DNA from: Flaccisagitta enflata
Taxonomy: Eukaryota; Chaetognatha; Sagittoidea; Aphragmophora
NCBI GenBank assembly: GCA_965153355.1
Contig: OZ231127.1
Coordinates: 94,240,001-94,304,000 of the forward strand
Direction: 5' to 3'
DNA: 64,000 nt
Of the stretch, positions 12,439-23,025 are shown one piece after another (position 1 is the first letter of the stretch; every line of letters begins with the position of its first letter). A model generated the notes under the pieces. That model was not told where the DNA came from and did not search any database. It was given only the letters and a program-made list of their open reading frames with translations. Position numbers and translations under genes: made by a program.

Positions 12439-12810
12439 TTTAGTCGCGTGAACGCGACTCTAGAAGCCGCTGTGTCGGTCGGTTGGTCTGTCGGTCGGTT
12501 GGTTGGTCCGTCACATAACTTTTTTGAAATATGACTCTAATCTTCATTTTAAAGATACTTTAGGGTACTTAAGGGTACTAAAGGGTACTTTAGGGTAATT
12601 CAATGTTCATTAGGTGCTTAAGTGTACTTTAGGCTAGGAGGTACTTAAAGCACCTAAAGTACCTAAAGTACTTAAAAAACCTAACTAAAGTACCCTATCT
12701 TCATTATCTTCATTATCTTTATTAGCTTAATTATCTAAATTACCTTAATTACCTTTATTACCTTTATTACCCTTATTACCACGCGACTAAGGTTTGTTGA
12801 CCTTGTTTTC
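12439..12810 (-). mobile_element. Family H element nested in the hAT-like element
   Basis: It begins TTTTTAGTCGCGTGAACGCGACTC (stem-loop end), has GGTC repeats (12475-12510), and ends ACGCGACTAAGGTTTG…ACCTTGTT. The middle (12550-12780) is an unusual run of GGTACTTAAGGGTACT and ATTACCTTTATTACC short repeats. Confidence 0.65.
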
Positions 12811-13158
12811 TGTAAAAGAATTGTTATATTGTATTGTATTGGGAAATTAACAATACCTATAGTAAGTATTGGGTAAACCCAATACTAGTAAGTATTATAA
12901 ACACAATACAATACCCAATACGAATCGCCCGGCCTTGACTATGAGAAAGTTGTAGCAAATTTCATTTTAAGCAATGTTTCCTCAAAAAATTGATATTTTA
13001 GCGAAAATACATGGAAATGTGCTTCCATAGCAACCAACCCCCATCGTCAATTAAGCATCCTTTTATTAATTTATATTCCAAATATCAGTCTTTTATGTTT
13101 ATTCATCTTCCCAATATGAATTCCCCCGTATTTCCAAGTCTAGACAACATCTACTGTA

Positions 13159-13304
13159 TCTATCATGACTGCAGATAATCGTCAAAAGAAAAGCAATTCG
13201 TCAGCTATTGTTAAACGAATCACTGTCGCAATCACTGTGTTGCAGTGTAAAACTAATGTTAAATGGTATAAACAATGTTAAACATAATTTATAAAGTTGG
13301 CCCG
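13159..13304. other. Intron between MITE and duplicated donor region
   Basis: Unique sequence shared with block 2 (52997-53140); nothing recognised. Confidence 0.5.
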
Positions 13305-13626
13305 TCGTTTTTGGAAATGAGCCACAATCAAGTGATATAACCAATGTTACGTTCAGTTCGGTCATAGAAGAATGAATGAATGAATGAATGAATGAATGAA
13401 TGAATGAATGAATGAATGAATAAATGAATGAATGAATGAATGAATGAATGAATGAATGAATGAATGAATGAACAGTTGAACTGAACTCACTCAAGTGACA
13501 TTACCGTTGATACGCTCAGTTTGGTCATGGAAGAATGAATGAATAAATGAATGAATGAATGGATGAATGAATGAATGAATGAATGGATGAGTGAACAGTT
13601 GAACTAAATCTTTCAGGGGATATTAC
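13305..13626 (-). repeat. Duplicated exon D donor segments joined by (TTCA)n
   Basis: On the minus strand three versions of the exon D end plus donor occur. The true one ends at 13627. Copies at about 13489-13530 (…GAGCGTATCAACGGTAATG) and 13325-13366 (…GAACGTAACATTGGTTATA) are separated by GAAT tetranucleotide runs. Block 2 has the same arrangement at 53140-53470. Confidence 0.85.
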
Positions 13627-13751
13627 CGTTGATACGTTCAGTTCGGTCATGGAATAATGCGATGTCTTCAAGTGAGTCTGCGTCGTAGACCCGGAAACTT
13701 CCGTCGTTGAAACCAACAGCCAATGCCAGACCCTCGTTAGTAAATGCCACA
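13627..13751 (-). CDS. EML5/6: EML5/6-like WD40 exon D, block 1
   Basis: A 125-nt exon, acceptor CTTATTCAG, donor GTAATATCC. It reads VAFTNEGLALAVGFNDGSF, RVYDADSLEDIALFHDRTE, RIN. The motif LAVGFNDGSFRVxDAxxLED is characteristic of EML proteins. It enters in phase 2 (AG|T = Ser) and leaves in phase 1 (G|AC = Asp into exon C). Three differences from block 2, all silent. In block 1 no exon E lies upstream: the homology with block 2 stops inside the 65-bp array at about 14405. This exon would therefore have to be spliced from exon A2 (phase 2, compatible) or be a truncated copy. Confidence 0.88.
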
Positions 13752-14405
13752 CTGAATAAGAGAAGATAAGAATGAAACCAACAGCCAATGCCAGACCCTC
13801 GTTAGTAAATGCCACACTGAATGGAAAAAGACAACAATGAAACCAACAGCCAACGCCAGACCCTCGTTAGTAAATGCCACACTGAATAGAAAAAGACAAC
13901 AATGAAACCAACAGCCAATGCCAGACCCTCATTCGTAAATGCCACACTGAATGAAAAAAGACAACAATGAAATCAACAGCCAACGTTAGACCCTCATTAG
14001 TAAATGCCACACTGAAAGAAAGAAGACAACAATGAAACCAACAGCTAACGCCAGACCCTCATTGGTAAATGCCACACTGTATGAAAGAAGACAACAATAA
14101 AACCAACAGCCAATGCCAGACCCTCATTGGTAAATGCCACACTGAATGAAAGAAGACAACAAATAATGCAACAGCCAATGCCAGACCCTCATTGGTAAAT
14201 GCCACACTGAATGAAAGAAGACAACAATGAATGCAACAGCCAATGCCACACCCTCATTTGTAAATGCCACACTGAATGAAAGAAGACAACAATGAATCCT
14301 ACAGGCAATGCCAGACACTCATTCGTAAATGCCACACTGAATAAGAGAAGATAACAATGAAACCAACAGCCAATGCCAGACCCTCATTAGTAAAGGCCAC
14401 ACTTT
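13690..14405 (-). repeat. 65-bp tandem array built from exon D's 3' splice site, block 1
   Basis: About 11 units; GCCAGA falls at 13725, 13790, 13855 and so on (65 bp). On the minus strand each unit is CTTCTTTCATTCAG-type intron end plus about 44 nt of exon D start (TGTGGCATTTACTAATGAGG…). Many units keep an intact pyrimidine tract and AG. Block 2 has about 20 units. Confidence 0.93.
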
Positions 14406-14577
14406 TTAAAAGGAACATTGCGAGGGGGGCGCAAGAGCGTGATTTGGCGTAAGACCGGGATGTAACCGGCGTAGTGTAGAGTTGCGTTGATCGTGACTAA
14501 AAATTCTATCATTTAATATCAATCACAACCGTATACCAGTGTGATCCAACACAGACGTTTGACTGAACATTTTTTTT
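14406..14577. other. End of duplication block 1; family H 3' remnant
   Basis: Homology to block 2 ends at about 14405. A family H tail (GTAGAGTTGCGTTGATCGTGACTAAAAA) lies at 14474-14503. Confidence 0.5.
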
Positions 14578-14628
14578 TCTCTCTCTCTCTCTCTCTCTTT
14601 CTCTTTCTCTTTCTCTCTCTCTCTCTAA
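14578..14628. repeat. (CT)n microsatellite
   Basis: About 50 bp of CT with TTT interruptions. Confidence 0.95.
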
Positions 14629-14835
14629 AGATCTAAGTTTTAAACTTGTAGTTGTCATAAAGCATCTGATGGCGCCTGCCCCTGCCCTTTGCCGAACTAC
14701 AGGGAACCAGTTCTGTCTCCCATCCAATTTCTGATCTTATTCCTCTCTCTATCTTGTCCTCAGTCTCGGTAAAATGGCTTTGCAGCTTTCCACCTTTTCT
14801 AAGCCATTTTCGTTTTCGAGTTATCTCTTCCTTTT

Positions 14836-15050
14836 TAGGTGCGCCATAGCACCTCTATAAGAGGCTCTGTCTGTCGGTCGGTCGGTCGGTTGGTCGGTCG
14901 GTCTGTAACGCTCGAGTTGAAAATCTCGAAAAGAGGCAAAAATCACTGGAAATGATTCAGAAATATGCTAGGATAATTTTTAGATGCGCCATAGCATCTC
15001 TATAAGTAGCTCTGTCAGTCCGTCCATCCATCTTTCTGTCAAGCTCGAAT
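14836..15050 (-). mobile_element. Two truncated family H stem-loop ends
   Basis: TTTTTAGGTGCGCCATAGCACC with TCTATAAGAGGC and (GGTC)n at 14836-14905. A second end TTTTTAGATGCGCCATAGCATC is at 14978-15005. The stems differ (GGTGC/GCACC versus GATGC/GCATC) yet both still pair. Confidence 0.6.
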
Positions 15051-15089
15051 GAAAAATCGCTAAAAATGTTTGAAATCAGCCAAAACTCA

Positions 15090-16040
15090 TTTTATATATC
15101 ATCATATATATCATCATATATATCATCATATATATTATCATATATATCATCATATATATCATCATATATATCACCATATATATCATCATATATATCATAT
15201 ACACTTTTTTTAAAAGAACGTCATTTTTTTTTCGAAGGCTTCATGTTCTTATTTTTGAGGCCAAATGAAGCCTTCAACGTTCTTAGAGCGTTCTTAATTT
15301 AAAGTACTATATAAACTATAAGGAACCTTATAATATACTATCATATCATATACATCATATCATACATCATATCTCATTTATCATATCTCATTTATCATAT
15401 CTCATATATCATTTATCATATATCATATAGCCTATCTCATATATCATATATCATATCTCATATATCATATCTCATATATCATATCTCATATATCATATCT
15501 GTATATATATATCATATATCATATCTCATATATCATATCATATATCATATCATATCATATCATATATCTCATCATATATCATATCATATATCATATCATA
15601 TCATATATCATATCATATATCATATATCATATCATATCATATATCATATCCACTTATGTCATATCATATCATATCATATATCTATGTATATCATATCATG
15701 TCATATATCATATATCTATCATATATCATATCATATATCATATAAGTATATCATGTCATATATCTTATACCTCATATATCATATCACATATCATATCACA
15801 TCATATCCCATGTCTGTCATATATCCTATCATATATCATATCATATCATATATCATATATCCTATCATATATCATATCATATATCATATCGTATATCATA
15901 TCATATATCATATATCATATATCATATTATACATCATATCATATATCATATCATATATCATATCATATCATATCATAAAAAATATCATATCATATATATC
16001 ATATATATCATATATATCATATATATCATATATATCATGA
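15090..16040. repeat. (ATATATCAT)n AT-rich array
   Basis: Almost 1 kb of ATATATC/ATCATATC repeats, interrupted at 15190-15340 by unique AT-rich sequence. Highly self-complementary. No gene. Confidence 0.95.
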
Positions 16041-16054
16041 ATGATACTAATATA

Positions 16055-16425
16055 ATCAGCTACGGTTAGGTCTTATAGAGCTGGGGATAGGTCAGATAGG
16101 TCTGGTAATAGGTCGGTTAGGTTTTAGGATAGGTCTGATAGAACTGAGGATAGGTCTGATAGAGATGGTGATAGGTCGTATAGGTCTAATAGAGCTGGGG
16201 AAAGGTCACATAGAGCTCGGGAGAGGCCTGATAGAGCTTGGAATGGTCTTATAAAGCTTGGAGATTGGTCTGAAAGTTTAGCTGAGGATAGGTCTGATGG
16301 AGCTAAGGATAGCTATGGATAAATAATGCCCGGCGGGATAGGTCTGATAGAGCTAGGAATGGTCTGAAAGAGCTAGGGATAGGTCTGATGGAGCTAGGGA
16401 TAGCTATGAATAAATAACGCTCGGC
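16055..16425. repeat. Imperfect minisatellite GATAGGTCTGATAGAGCT
   Basis: Irregular 18-25 bp repeats of GATAGGTCTGATAGAGCTGG and variants over about 370 bp. Confidence 0.8.
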
Positions 16426-16433
16426 GCACCGTC

Positions 16434-16825
16434 TTGGCCCGTGTATCCGGCCTTTTTCTATTCCGCTCACCTCAATTTCCAGTTATCGTGCTCGCATTCT
16501 TAGTCTTTCTTTACCTTTTTAGTTGCGTGCTACGCGACTCTATATTTCCGCTTGTCCGTCCTTCCGTCGGTCGGTCGATTGGTTGGTCCCCTTATCACTT
16601 TTCTGCCCATGCCCGAATGCCCCAGTGACCTTCTCTTTTACTGCCCCTGCGGTCCCGCACGCGACTAGGGTAGCCGTGTATATACCCGGCCTAATTATTT
16701 TGCGTGCTACGCCCCGCTTTGTCCGTCCGTTGGTTGGTCGGTCTTTTTTTCTGCTTTTGTGGTCCTTGGCCCCACTGCTCCTGTTCACCCACACGCGACT
16801 GTGGTAGCCATGTATCCGGCCCTCT
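16434..16825 (-). mobile_element. Family H elements (one full, fragments on both sides)
   Basis: CCGTGTATCCGGCC ends a first fragment at 16453. A fuller copy runs from TTTAGTTGCGTGCTACGCGAC (16519) through GTCGGTCGG repeats to CGCGACTAGGGTAGCCGTGT (16661-16680). A third piece starts GCGTGCTACGC (16702) and ends CACGCGACTGTGGTAGCC…CCGGCC (16792-16821). Confidence 0.7.
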
Positions 16826-17599
16826 TTGTAGTTGTTGCGCTTGGGTTCTCACACGTTAGTAAGAAGTCAATTCTAGTACTCGAATTAGCAGTGGATTTTT
16901 TCTACTGCTAGCAGATAGCATTTTCGAAATCTTTCTGCTAGCAGTTGTAGATGTAATAGTTTGTAACCATATCGGGAAGGCACCAACAGAGTAAACATGT
17001 GTGAGTAAAATTCCAACGTTTTTTGTATCATACTTTGAACATTATATTGATTGAAGGATCTATTTCATTCTTTTGACAAAAAATCATCTGGAAAATTATT
17101 TGAAAATGGCTGAAACGTAACACTAAAAAAGTCACTTCTGCTTTCATCATTCTTCATATAGCTAGATCTTGCTATTGGTGCAATTTAAGACTGATTTTAG
17201 TTATGAACATGATTGCAAAGTTTGATAATCAATCAAGCATAACTTCGAAAGAAAAAAAACAAATATTTGTTTACTGTAGATAAGTATTGAATAGATTTAA
17301 GCTTAGAGCAGAAATTGCACCGTGATAAAGACAACGTAGTTGATATGATAGATGCAAGTTTAACTGGTTATAGAAATTTTGATTTTGATTCCAGCAATTC
17401 AAAGATAAAAAAATATTGGAAAATAATGAAAATGTTTTTTATACATACCAAAAGTGCCACAACATCTTAGTAGCGATAGTTCTGGACTCCCTATGGATCG
17501 TAGTATAAAATGATAGGTAAGTTGATAGTTGTCCAGTAAGTCTATTATGTTGATCCTAATGTTTCTAGATTAAATTTAGTTATTAGGAAAGAGAGATAT
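16826..17599. other. AT-rich sequence, no feature recognised
   Basis: Non-repetitive within the window. A TGCTAGCAGATAGCA inverted motif occurs at 16903-16945. No exon seen. Confidence 0.4.
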
Positions 17600-17717
17600 T
17601 TTTAGGTGCGACAAAGCACCTCTATAACTGGCTGTGTCCGTCTGTCTGTCTGTTGGTCGGTAACGCATTCGTTCGACGATCCACACGTCGCACCTTATTG
17701 GCCTACTTGGCCTTGTT
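17600..17717 (-). mobile_element. Compact family H element, GGTGCGAC variant
   Basis: TTTAGGTGCGACAAAGCACC starts it (stem GGTGC/GCACC inside GGTGCGAC) and GTCGCACC is at 17687-17694, followed by GGCCTTGTT. All three motif positions carry the GGTGCGAC version in place of the common GTCGCGTG, so they have changed together. Confidence 0.72.
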
Positions 17718-18057
17718 TTCTCCCATCTTCAGTGAGAAAAACGAATCGAATAACCAATTCATTAAATGATGTGACATTAAATTGCTTATTCTATTATGAC
17801 AATTTGTTGATACTGCCCTGTACAAAATATTCTTTTTTTTTTATGACGATTCCCCCTCAATTTTGCTCTCATTGCAATTGTGCCAAATGGTTAACCTCTT
17901 TTTATGATTTTCGTAATTACTACAAAATTTATGATTCATTCATTCCTCCGCGCATACATTGCAATCGTTCACGTTATCTTACCAATTTCTCTCCTTTTTC
18001 CAACCATTTTCCCTCCCACCAGCCCCCTCCCCCTTACCCCCTCCTTTTTTTTACCAG
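17718..18057. other. Intron upstream of exon 18058
   Basis: It becomes strongly pyrimidine-rich from about 17985 (CCCTCCCACC, CCCCCTCCTTTTTTTTACCAG), a textbook 3' splice site. Confidence 0.6.
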
Positions 18058-18702
18058 GTCCGGCAAATTTTGTTGTTCGAGGTTTACCACTCCTTACGAC
18101 CAGAGGGCGCCCCTGACAGCGAAGAGGAGAGTGATGACGACAACAACAACGACGACAATGATAATGACAATAATGGCAACAACAATGACACGGGCGACGA
18201 TTCGGGGGAAGGAGGAGGAGAGGAAGGAGGAGGAGGAGGAGATAGCCTCGATTTGTTGAATGGAGTCAACGAAGAAGGTTACGATCCAGACACGGTCGCA
18301 AATTCATGCGTCAACAACCGTTTGGTTGGCGCGGGAGGAGGAGGAGGAGGAGGAGGAGGAGAGGCGGCAAACTCTGGGGGCGTTGACAACCTCATCGGCG
18401 TGGAAGGCCTCGAATATGGCGGGGAAGCTGCTGAAGGTGACTTTGTCTACAACAGCAACAACAACAATATCCAACTCGAAGCTGACTCGGCGACAACAGC
18501 AGCATCAACAACAACAGCACCAGCAACGACAGCTTCCTCAGAAGAGGAAGAAGAGCCGATTCCATACTCTGAAGCGGCGACGCTTCCTCTGCCTTGCCGA
18601 AGATCGCCTTTAAGAACTCTAAACAATCTAAACTTGGACTCAATGACGAAAGAATCATCTCTGCTGCCACCACCACTGCTTCCTTCTAACGCTTCCTCTC
18701 AG
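18058..18702 (+). CDS. Internal exon of an unidentified protein, acidic and low-complexity
   Basis: A 645-nt open exon (215 codons, phase 0 at both ends) between a long pyrimidine tract with TTTACCAG and a donor GTGAAT. It starts VRQILLFEVYHSLRPEGAP, a hydrophobic segment that looks like folded protein. An acidic Ser/Glu/Asp/Asn run follows, then glycine runs (GEGGGEEGGGGG and GAGGGGGGGG), a Thr/Ala-rich stretch, EEEEEPIPYSEAATLPLPCR and a Ser/Pro/Leu tail ending SSQ. The middle looks like an intrinsically disordered linker grown by triplet repeats. I do not recognise the family. The opposite strand carries the EML gene, so this could be a separate gene lying within or beyond it. Other exons of this gene were not found in the window. 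Confidence 0.62.
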
Positions 18703-18812
18703 GTGAATGAATGAATGAATGAATGAATGAATGAATGAATAAATGAATAAATGAGTGAATGAGTGAATAAATGAATTAATGAATGAATGAATGAATGAAT
18801 GAAGGGAGCGAA
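18703..18812 (+). repeat. (GAAT)n beginning at the exon donor
   Basis: The intron starts GTGAATGAATGAATG, so the donor is the first unit of an about 110-bp tetranucleotide array with AAAT/TGAG variants. Confidence 0.93.
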
Positions 18813-19270
18813 CGGAATGAACGGCAAATGGACACAAGAATAGTCAGACGGATAGGTACACCGACGGGCAAACAGATGAGCAGGATGGACACAGGAAAAC
18901 AAGCGGACAGACGTATAGGCTGTCCGTGATAGCCCGATCGTTTGTTGTTCCACTCAGCAGAAAAGATTTATATGCGTGTCTGCTTGCTTGGTGGCATCGT
19001 CACTGCTGTTCTCTACTGCTTCCCTTCAAGTGGATTCATGGCTGGATAAATGGACGATAAGTAAATGGGTGCATTGATAGATGGAATAGCGAATAAATTG
19101 ATAGATGGATGAGAGAATGGTTAAATGTTTAAGAATAGCAGACGATGACCCTGACGATGACACTGTACTGACAGTGACACTTACAATGAAGCGCTTTTCA
19201 CAATGGGACATTAACTGCTTGAAATAGACGCGTAATCCTTTGAAAGCTCTCATTTGAAAAAAGCTTGACC
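18813..19270. other. Intron-like sequence, no gene recognised
   Basis: Short GACGGATAG/TGGATAAA irregular repeats at 18840-18920 and 19035-19110; otherwise unique. Confidence 0.4.
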
Positions 19271-20127
19271 CGCGCTCGAGATAAAAACGGAAAGAGAAAA
19301 GGATTTAAAAGGAGGGGAGGAAAAGAAGATAAGAGAAAAGGAGGCTTTCTTTGTGCAACCATGTGGAGGATCGGTGTTGTAAGCTAGGAGAGAACCTAGA
19401 GAGATGGACCATAGAATGGCCCCACACTGTATCATATGTAGGTACACCCTAAGCGAAATCCCAAAAGTGACCAATGACCCAATTTTTCGCCATAAGCCCA
19501 TTGGAACTATCCCATAGAAACCAAAAAAAGTTATAGAGCACATTCGGTTCAGGTAGACGCACGTAATTCCGTAAAATGCCGTAAAATACCGTAAAAATGG
19601 CATTTTTGCCAGTTTTTTTGGCCTAAAACCGTTGCTTTTGTCATATTATAGTCAAGTGACGTTCATGCTATATGACACATTCTAAGCATATTGCAAAATG
19701 ACCCGTCATCATTCAGCATATTTTATGCCGTAAACTGCCGTCAAAATGGCATTTTTTTATAGAGCACATTCGGTTCAGGTAGACTCTTGCTGTTGTAGAT
19801 AGACAACTATTCAAAAACTGCCAGAAAATGTGTACTTAGACCCGGGACACACACACTACAAAGTTTCAAAACATTGAGTTGAGTTCGAGTCTCATTTCAT
19901 TGCCGTAAATGTTCGTAAAATGCCGTAAAAAGCTTTTATATTGGCAGCTATGACTGTTTTTGACTACCAAACACTGCTTCTGTCAGAAAAATGGTCAAAC
20001 AGATAATCTGGCACTAAGACACCATCATGCACAAATTCAAGTCAATCAAATCATCATTCAGAATCATTTTGTATAAATTTTGTCAATATGGCACATTTGT
20101 TGATCATTATTGGATTTTGGGCACATT
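19271..20127. other. Sequence with dispersed GCCGTAAAATGCCGTAAAA motifs
   Basis: TAGAGCACATTCGGTTCAGG occurs twice (19533 and 19759), each near CCGTAAAATGCCGTAAAA/CCGTAAACTGCCG runs, suggesting two overlapping copies of a dispersed repeat. No gene. Confidence 0.4.
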
Positions 20128-20502
20128 TGAAAGACAAAGTCCTGTAGAACAGGGGACTTTCGTTCGTCCATTCTGTTCGTCCATCCAGTTCTCCGTCCCC
20201 CAGAGCCCTCTCAAAGCCTGGAATCTGCCACACTTTGCCTCTCAGGCCTGAAATCTACCCTCTCCCTTCCAGACCTGAAATCTGCCCTCTCCAGCCTGAA
20301 ATCTGCCTCTCAGGCCAGGATCACACCCTCTCTTCTGAAATTGCCCTCTCAGGCTGGAGAATTCTGGCCTGAGAAGTCAGATCTCATGCCTCTCAGGGCA
20401 GATTCAAGGCCTGAGAGAGGGCAGATTTCAGGCCTGATGGAATGACGAACAAAAGTACTCCTGTGTTCTACAGGACTTTGTCCCCTTTGGGGCCGCTGCT
20501 AA
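20128..20502. mobile_element. Foldback element, family F
   Basis: Inverted ends: AAGTCCTGTAGAACAGGGG at left, and CTCCTGTGTTCTACAGGACTTTGTCCCC…GGGGCCGCTG at right. The interior is about 21-bp repeats of CCTCTCAGGCCTGAAATCTG in one orientation, then the other. Confidence 0.75.
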
Positions 20503-20564
20503 AACCTGGAAGTTGCCACTTCTTGAAACACAAATTAATCAGATCGAAGTGATTGCCCCATGAT

Positions 20565-20668
20565 TTAGTGGGCGTTTCTAGTCAGAAACAATCGCGTTTT
20601 TAACGGGCCACTCGGTCGCTCGCTATCTTCAGAGCAGATGTAGAGTCGCATGCACGCGACTAAAAAAG
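20565..20668. mobile_element. TIR-element fragment plus family H tail
   Basis: GGGCGTTTCTAGTCAGAAAC and CGGGCCACTCGGTCGCTCGC match the right end of the element at 42976-43249 (reverse complement). A family H hairpin end GAGTCGCATGCACGCGACTAAAAA follows at 20643-20666. Confidence 0.5.
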
Positions 20669-20791
20669 ACATTTTTGGCCGTTTTTTTCTTCTTTGCATA
20701 AGGCTGCAAATGTCATTCTAAATCCCAAATATTGTATAGAAGTGATTGATTAAGTATAATTCAAACAATAAAATGAACAAGGTTGAAAATT

Positions 20792-20998
20792 TTTAGTCAT
20801 GTGCTACGTGACTCTACACCCCTTTGTCGGTCCGTCCATCGATAAATCCATCAATCAAGTCTCATCCAACGGTCCATCACACTTCTACTTTTTTGGGTTT
20901 TTGCGGTCTTTGGCCACCTCACTGCTCCTGGCCAAATCATCAAGTGACATCAATCCCGGCCCCTGTCTGCCACGCTGGGGTAGCGTATCCGGCCTTAT
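20792..20998 (-). mobile_element. Family H element
   Basis: Stem-loop end TTTTAGTCATGTGCTACGTGAC (20792-20812), a CCGTCC/ATCC-rich middle, and a 3' boundary GTAGCGTATCCGGCCTT. The stem has changed from GTCGCGT/ACGCGAC to GTCATGT/ACGTGAC and still pairs. Confidence 0.72.
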
Positions 20999-21069
20999 TT
21001 CAGATGATTCGACCCACCTGTGTTTGGCCTGTTATGGCCCTGGTATGAGTGTTTAATGGTCCAAATGAG

Positions 21070-23025
21070 TATATTTTTCCTAGTTCTGAGTGGTTTGAGT
21101 GAGATTGGCAAAAAGTCTGCTTGAGATCATCCCCAAGATGATAAAGTAGCTTCATCCCACTTTGTTTCCCTGTATTAGGGAGGTCTGCTGGATTTCAGAG
21201 GGGTCTGCCAGAGGTCATCCCCACAACTAAAGAGAGGGTTCTGCTAGATCAAGTAGGGGCCTGCTGGAGATCATCCCCAAGATGATAAAGTAGCGTCCAC
21301 CCACTTTGCTCCCCTGTATTAGGAGGGGTCTGCTGGATTACAGAGGGGTCTGCCAGAGGTCATCCCCATAACTACAGAGAGGGGTCTGCTAGATCAAGTA
21401 GGGGTCTGCTGGAGATCATCCCAAAATTAGTAAAGAAGAGTCTGCCCATTATCTTTCCATATATTAGGAGGGGTCTGCTGGATTTCAGAGGGGTCTGCTG
21501 GAGGTCATCCCCATAACTATAGAGAGGGGTCTGCTAGATCAAGTAGGGGGTCTGCTGGAGATCATCCCCAAGATAGTAAAGTAGCGTCCTCCTAATATGT
21601 TTCCGTGTATTAGGAGGGGTCTGCTGGATTTCAGAGGGGTCTGCTCTAGGTCATCCCAATAACTATAGAGAGGGGGTCTACAGATCAAGTAGGGGTCTGC
21701 TGGAGATCATTCCTGAGATAGTAAGTAAAGTGTCCACCCAATATGTTTCCTGTATTAGGAGGGGTCTACTGGATTTCAGAGGGTCTGCTGGAGGTCATCC
21801 CTATAACTATAGAAAGGGTCTAGATCATAGGGCCCATGGAGATAATCCCTAAGATAGGTGCAGGCAGCGTCCACCCAATATGTTTTCCTGTATTAGGAGG
21901 GGGAGGGCTCCGTTGGATTTCAGAGGGGTCTGCTGAGGTCATCCCTGTTAATATAAAGAGGGGACTGCTGTATCAAGTAGGGTCTACAGCAATCATCCCT
22001 AAGATAGTAAAGCAGCGTCCACCCAATAGGTTTCCATGTTTTAGGAGGGTTCTGCTGGATTTCAGAGGGGTCTGCTGGAGGTGATCCTCATAACTAAAGA
22101 GAGGGGTCTGCTAGATCAAGTAGGGGTCTGCTGGAGATCATCCCCAAGATAGTAAAGTAACTTCCACCTAATAGGTTTCCCTGTTTTAGGAGGGGTCTGC
22201 TGGATTTTAGAGGGGTCTGCTGGAGGTCATCCCCATAACTATAGTGAGGGGTCTGCTAGATCAAGTAGGGGTCTGCTGGAGATCATCCCCAAGATAATAG
22301 AGTAGCGTCCACCCACTATGTTTCCATGTACAGGAGGGGTCTGCTGGATTTCAGAGGGGTCTGCTGGAGGTCATCCCAATAACTATAGAGAGGGGTCTGC
22401 TAGAACAAGTAGGGGTCTGCTGGAGATCATCCCCAAGATAGTGAAGTAGTGTCCACCCAACATGTTTCCCTGTATTAGGAGGGGTCTACTGGATTTCAGA
22501 GGGGTCTGCTGGAAGTCATCCCAATAACTATAGAGAGGGGTCTGCTAGATCAAGTAGGGGTCTGCTGAGATTATCCCAAGATGACAGTGGCAGCGCCCAC
22601 CCACTTACTCTGCATGAAATTAAGGATTTCAGAGGGTCTGCCAGGAGGTCATCCTCACAACTAAAGAGAGGTCTGCTAGACTATGAAGCCTGCTGGAGAT
22701 CATCCCCAAGACAGATAAAGTAGCGTCCACCCACTTTGTTTCCCTGTATTAGGAGGGGTTCGCTGGATTTCAGAGGGGTCTTAGAGGTCATCCCCATAAC
22801 TACAGAGAGGGGTCTGCTAGATCAAGTAGGGGTCTACTGGAGATCATCCTAAAATTAGTAAAGAAGAGTCTGCCCATTATCTTTCCATATATTAGGAGGG
22901 GTCTGCTGGATTTCAGAGGGGTCTGCTGGAGGTCATCCCCATAAGTATAGAGAGGGGTCTGCTAGATCAAGTAGGGGTCTGCTGGGGATCATCCCCAAGA
23001 TAGTAAAGTAGCGTCCTCCTAATAT
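21070..23025. repeat. 145-bp satellite array, part 1
   Basis: About 13 tandem units with period 145 (21184, 21329, 21474, 21620…). Each unit contains four AGGGGTCTGCTRGA starts spaced about 20, 36, 20 and 69 bp apart, so it grew from a shorter repeat. GATCATCCCC/GGTCATCCCC follow alternate starts. A variant unit with AAAATTAGTAAAGAAGAGTC recurs at about 21425 and 22852. Confidence 0.95.

Noticed and set aside
13525-14318. Frames reading FTNEGLALAVGFIVVFFHSV as extra EML exons
   Set aside because: They are read-through of the 65-bp array. After the exon-derived part the frame passes into intron sequence, and 65 bp shifts frame at each unit.
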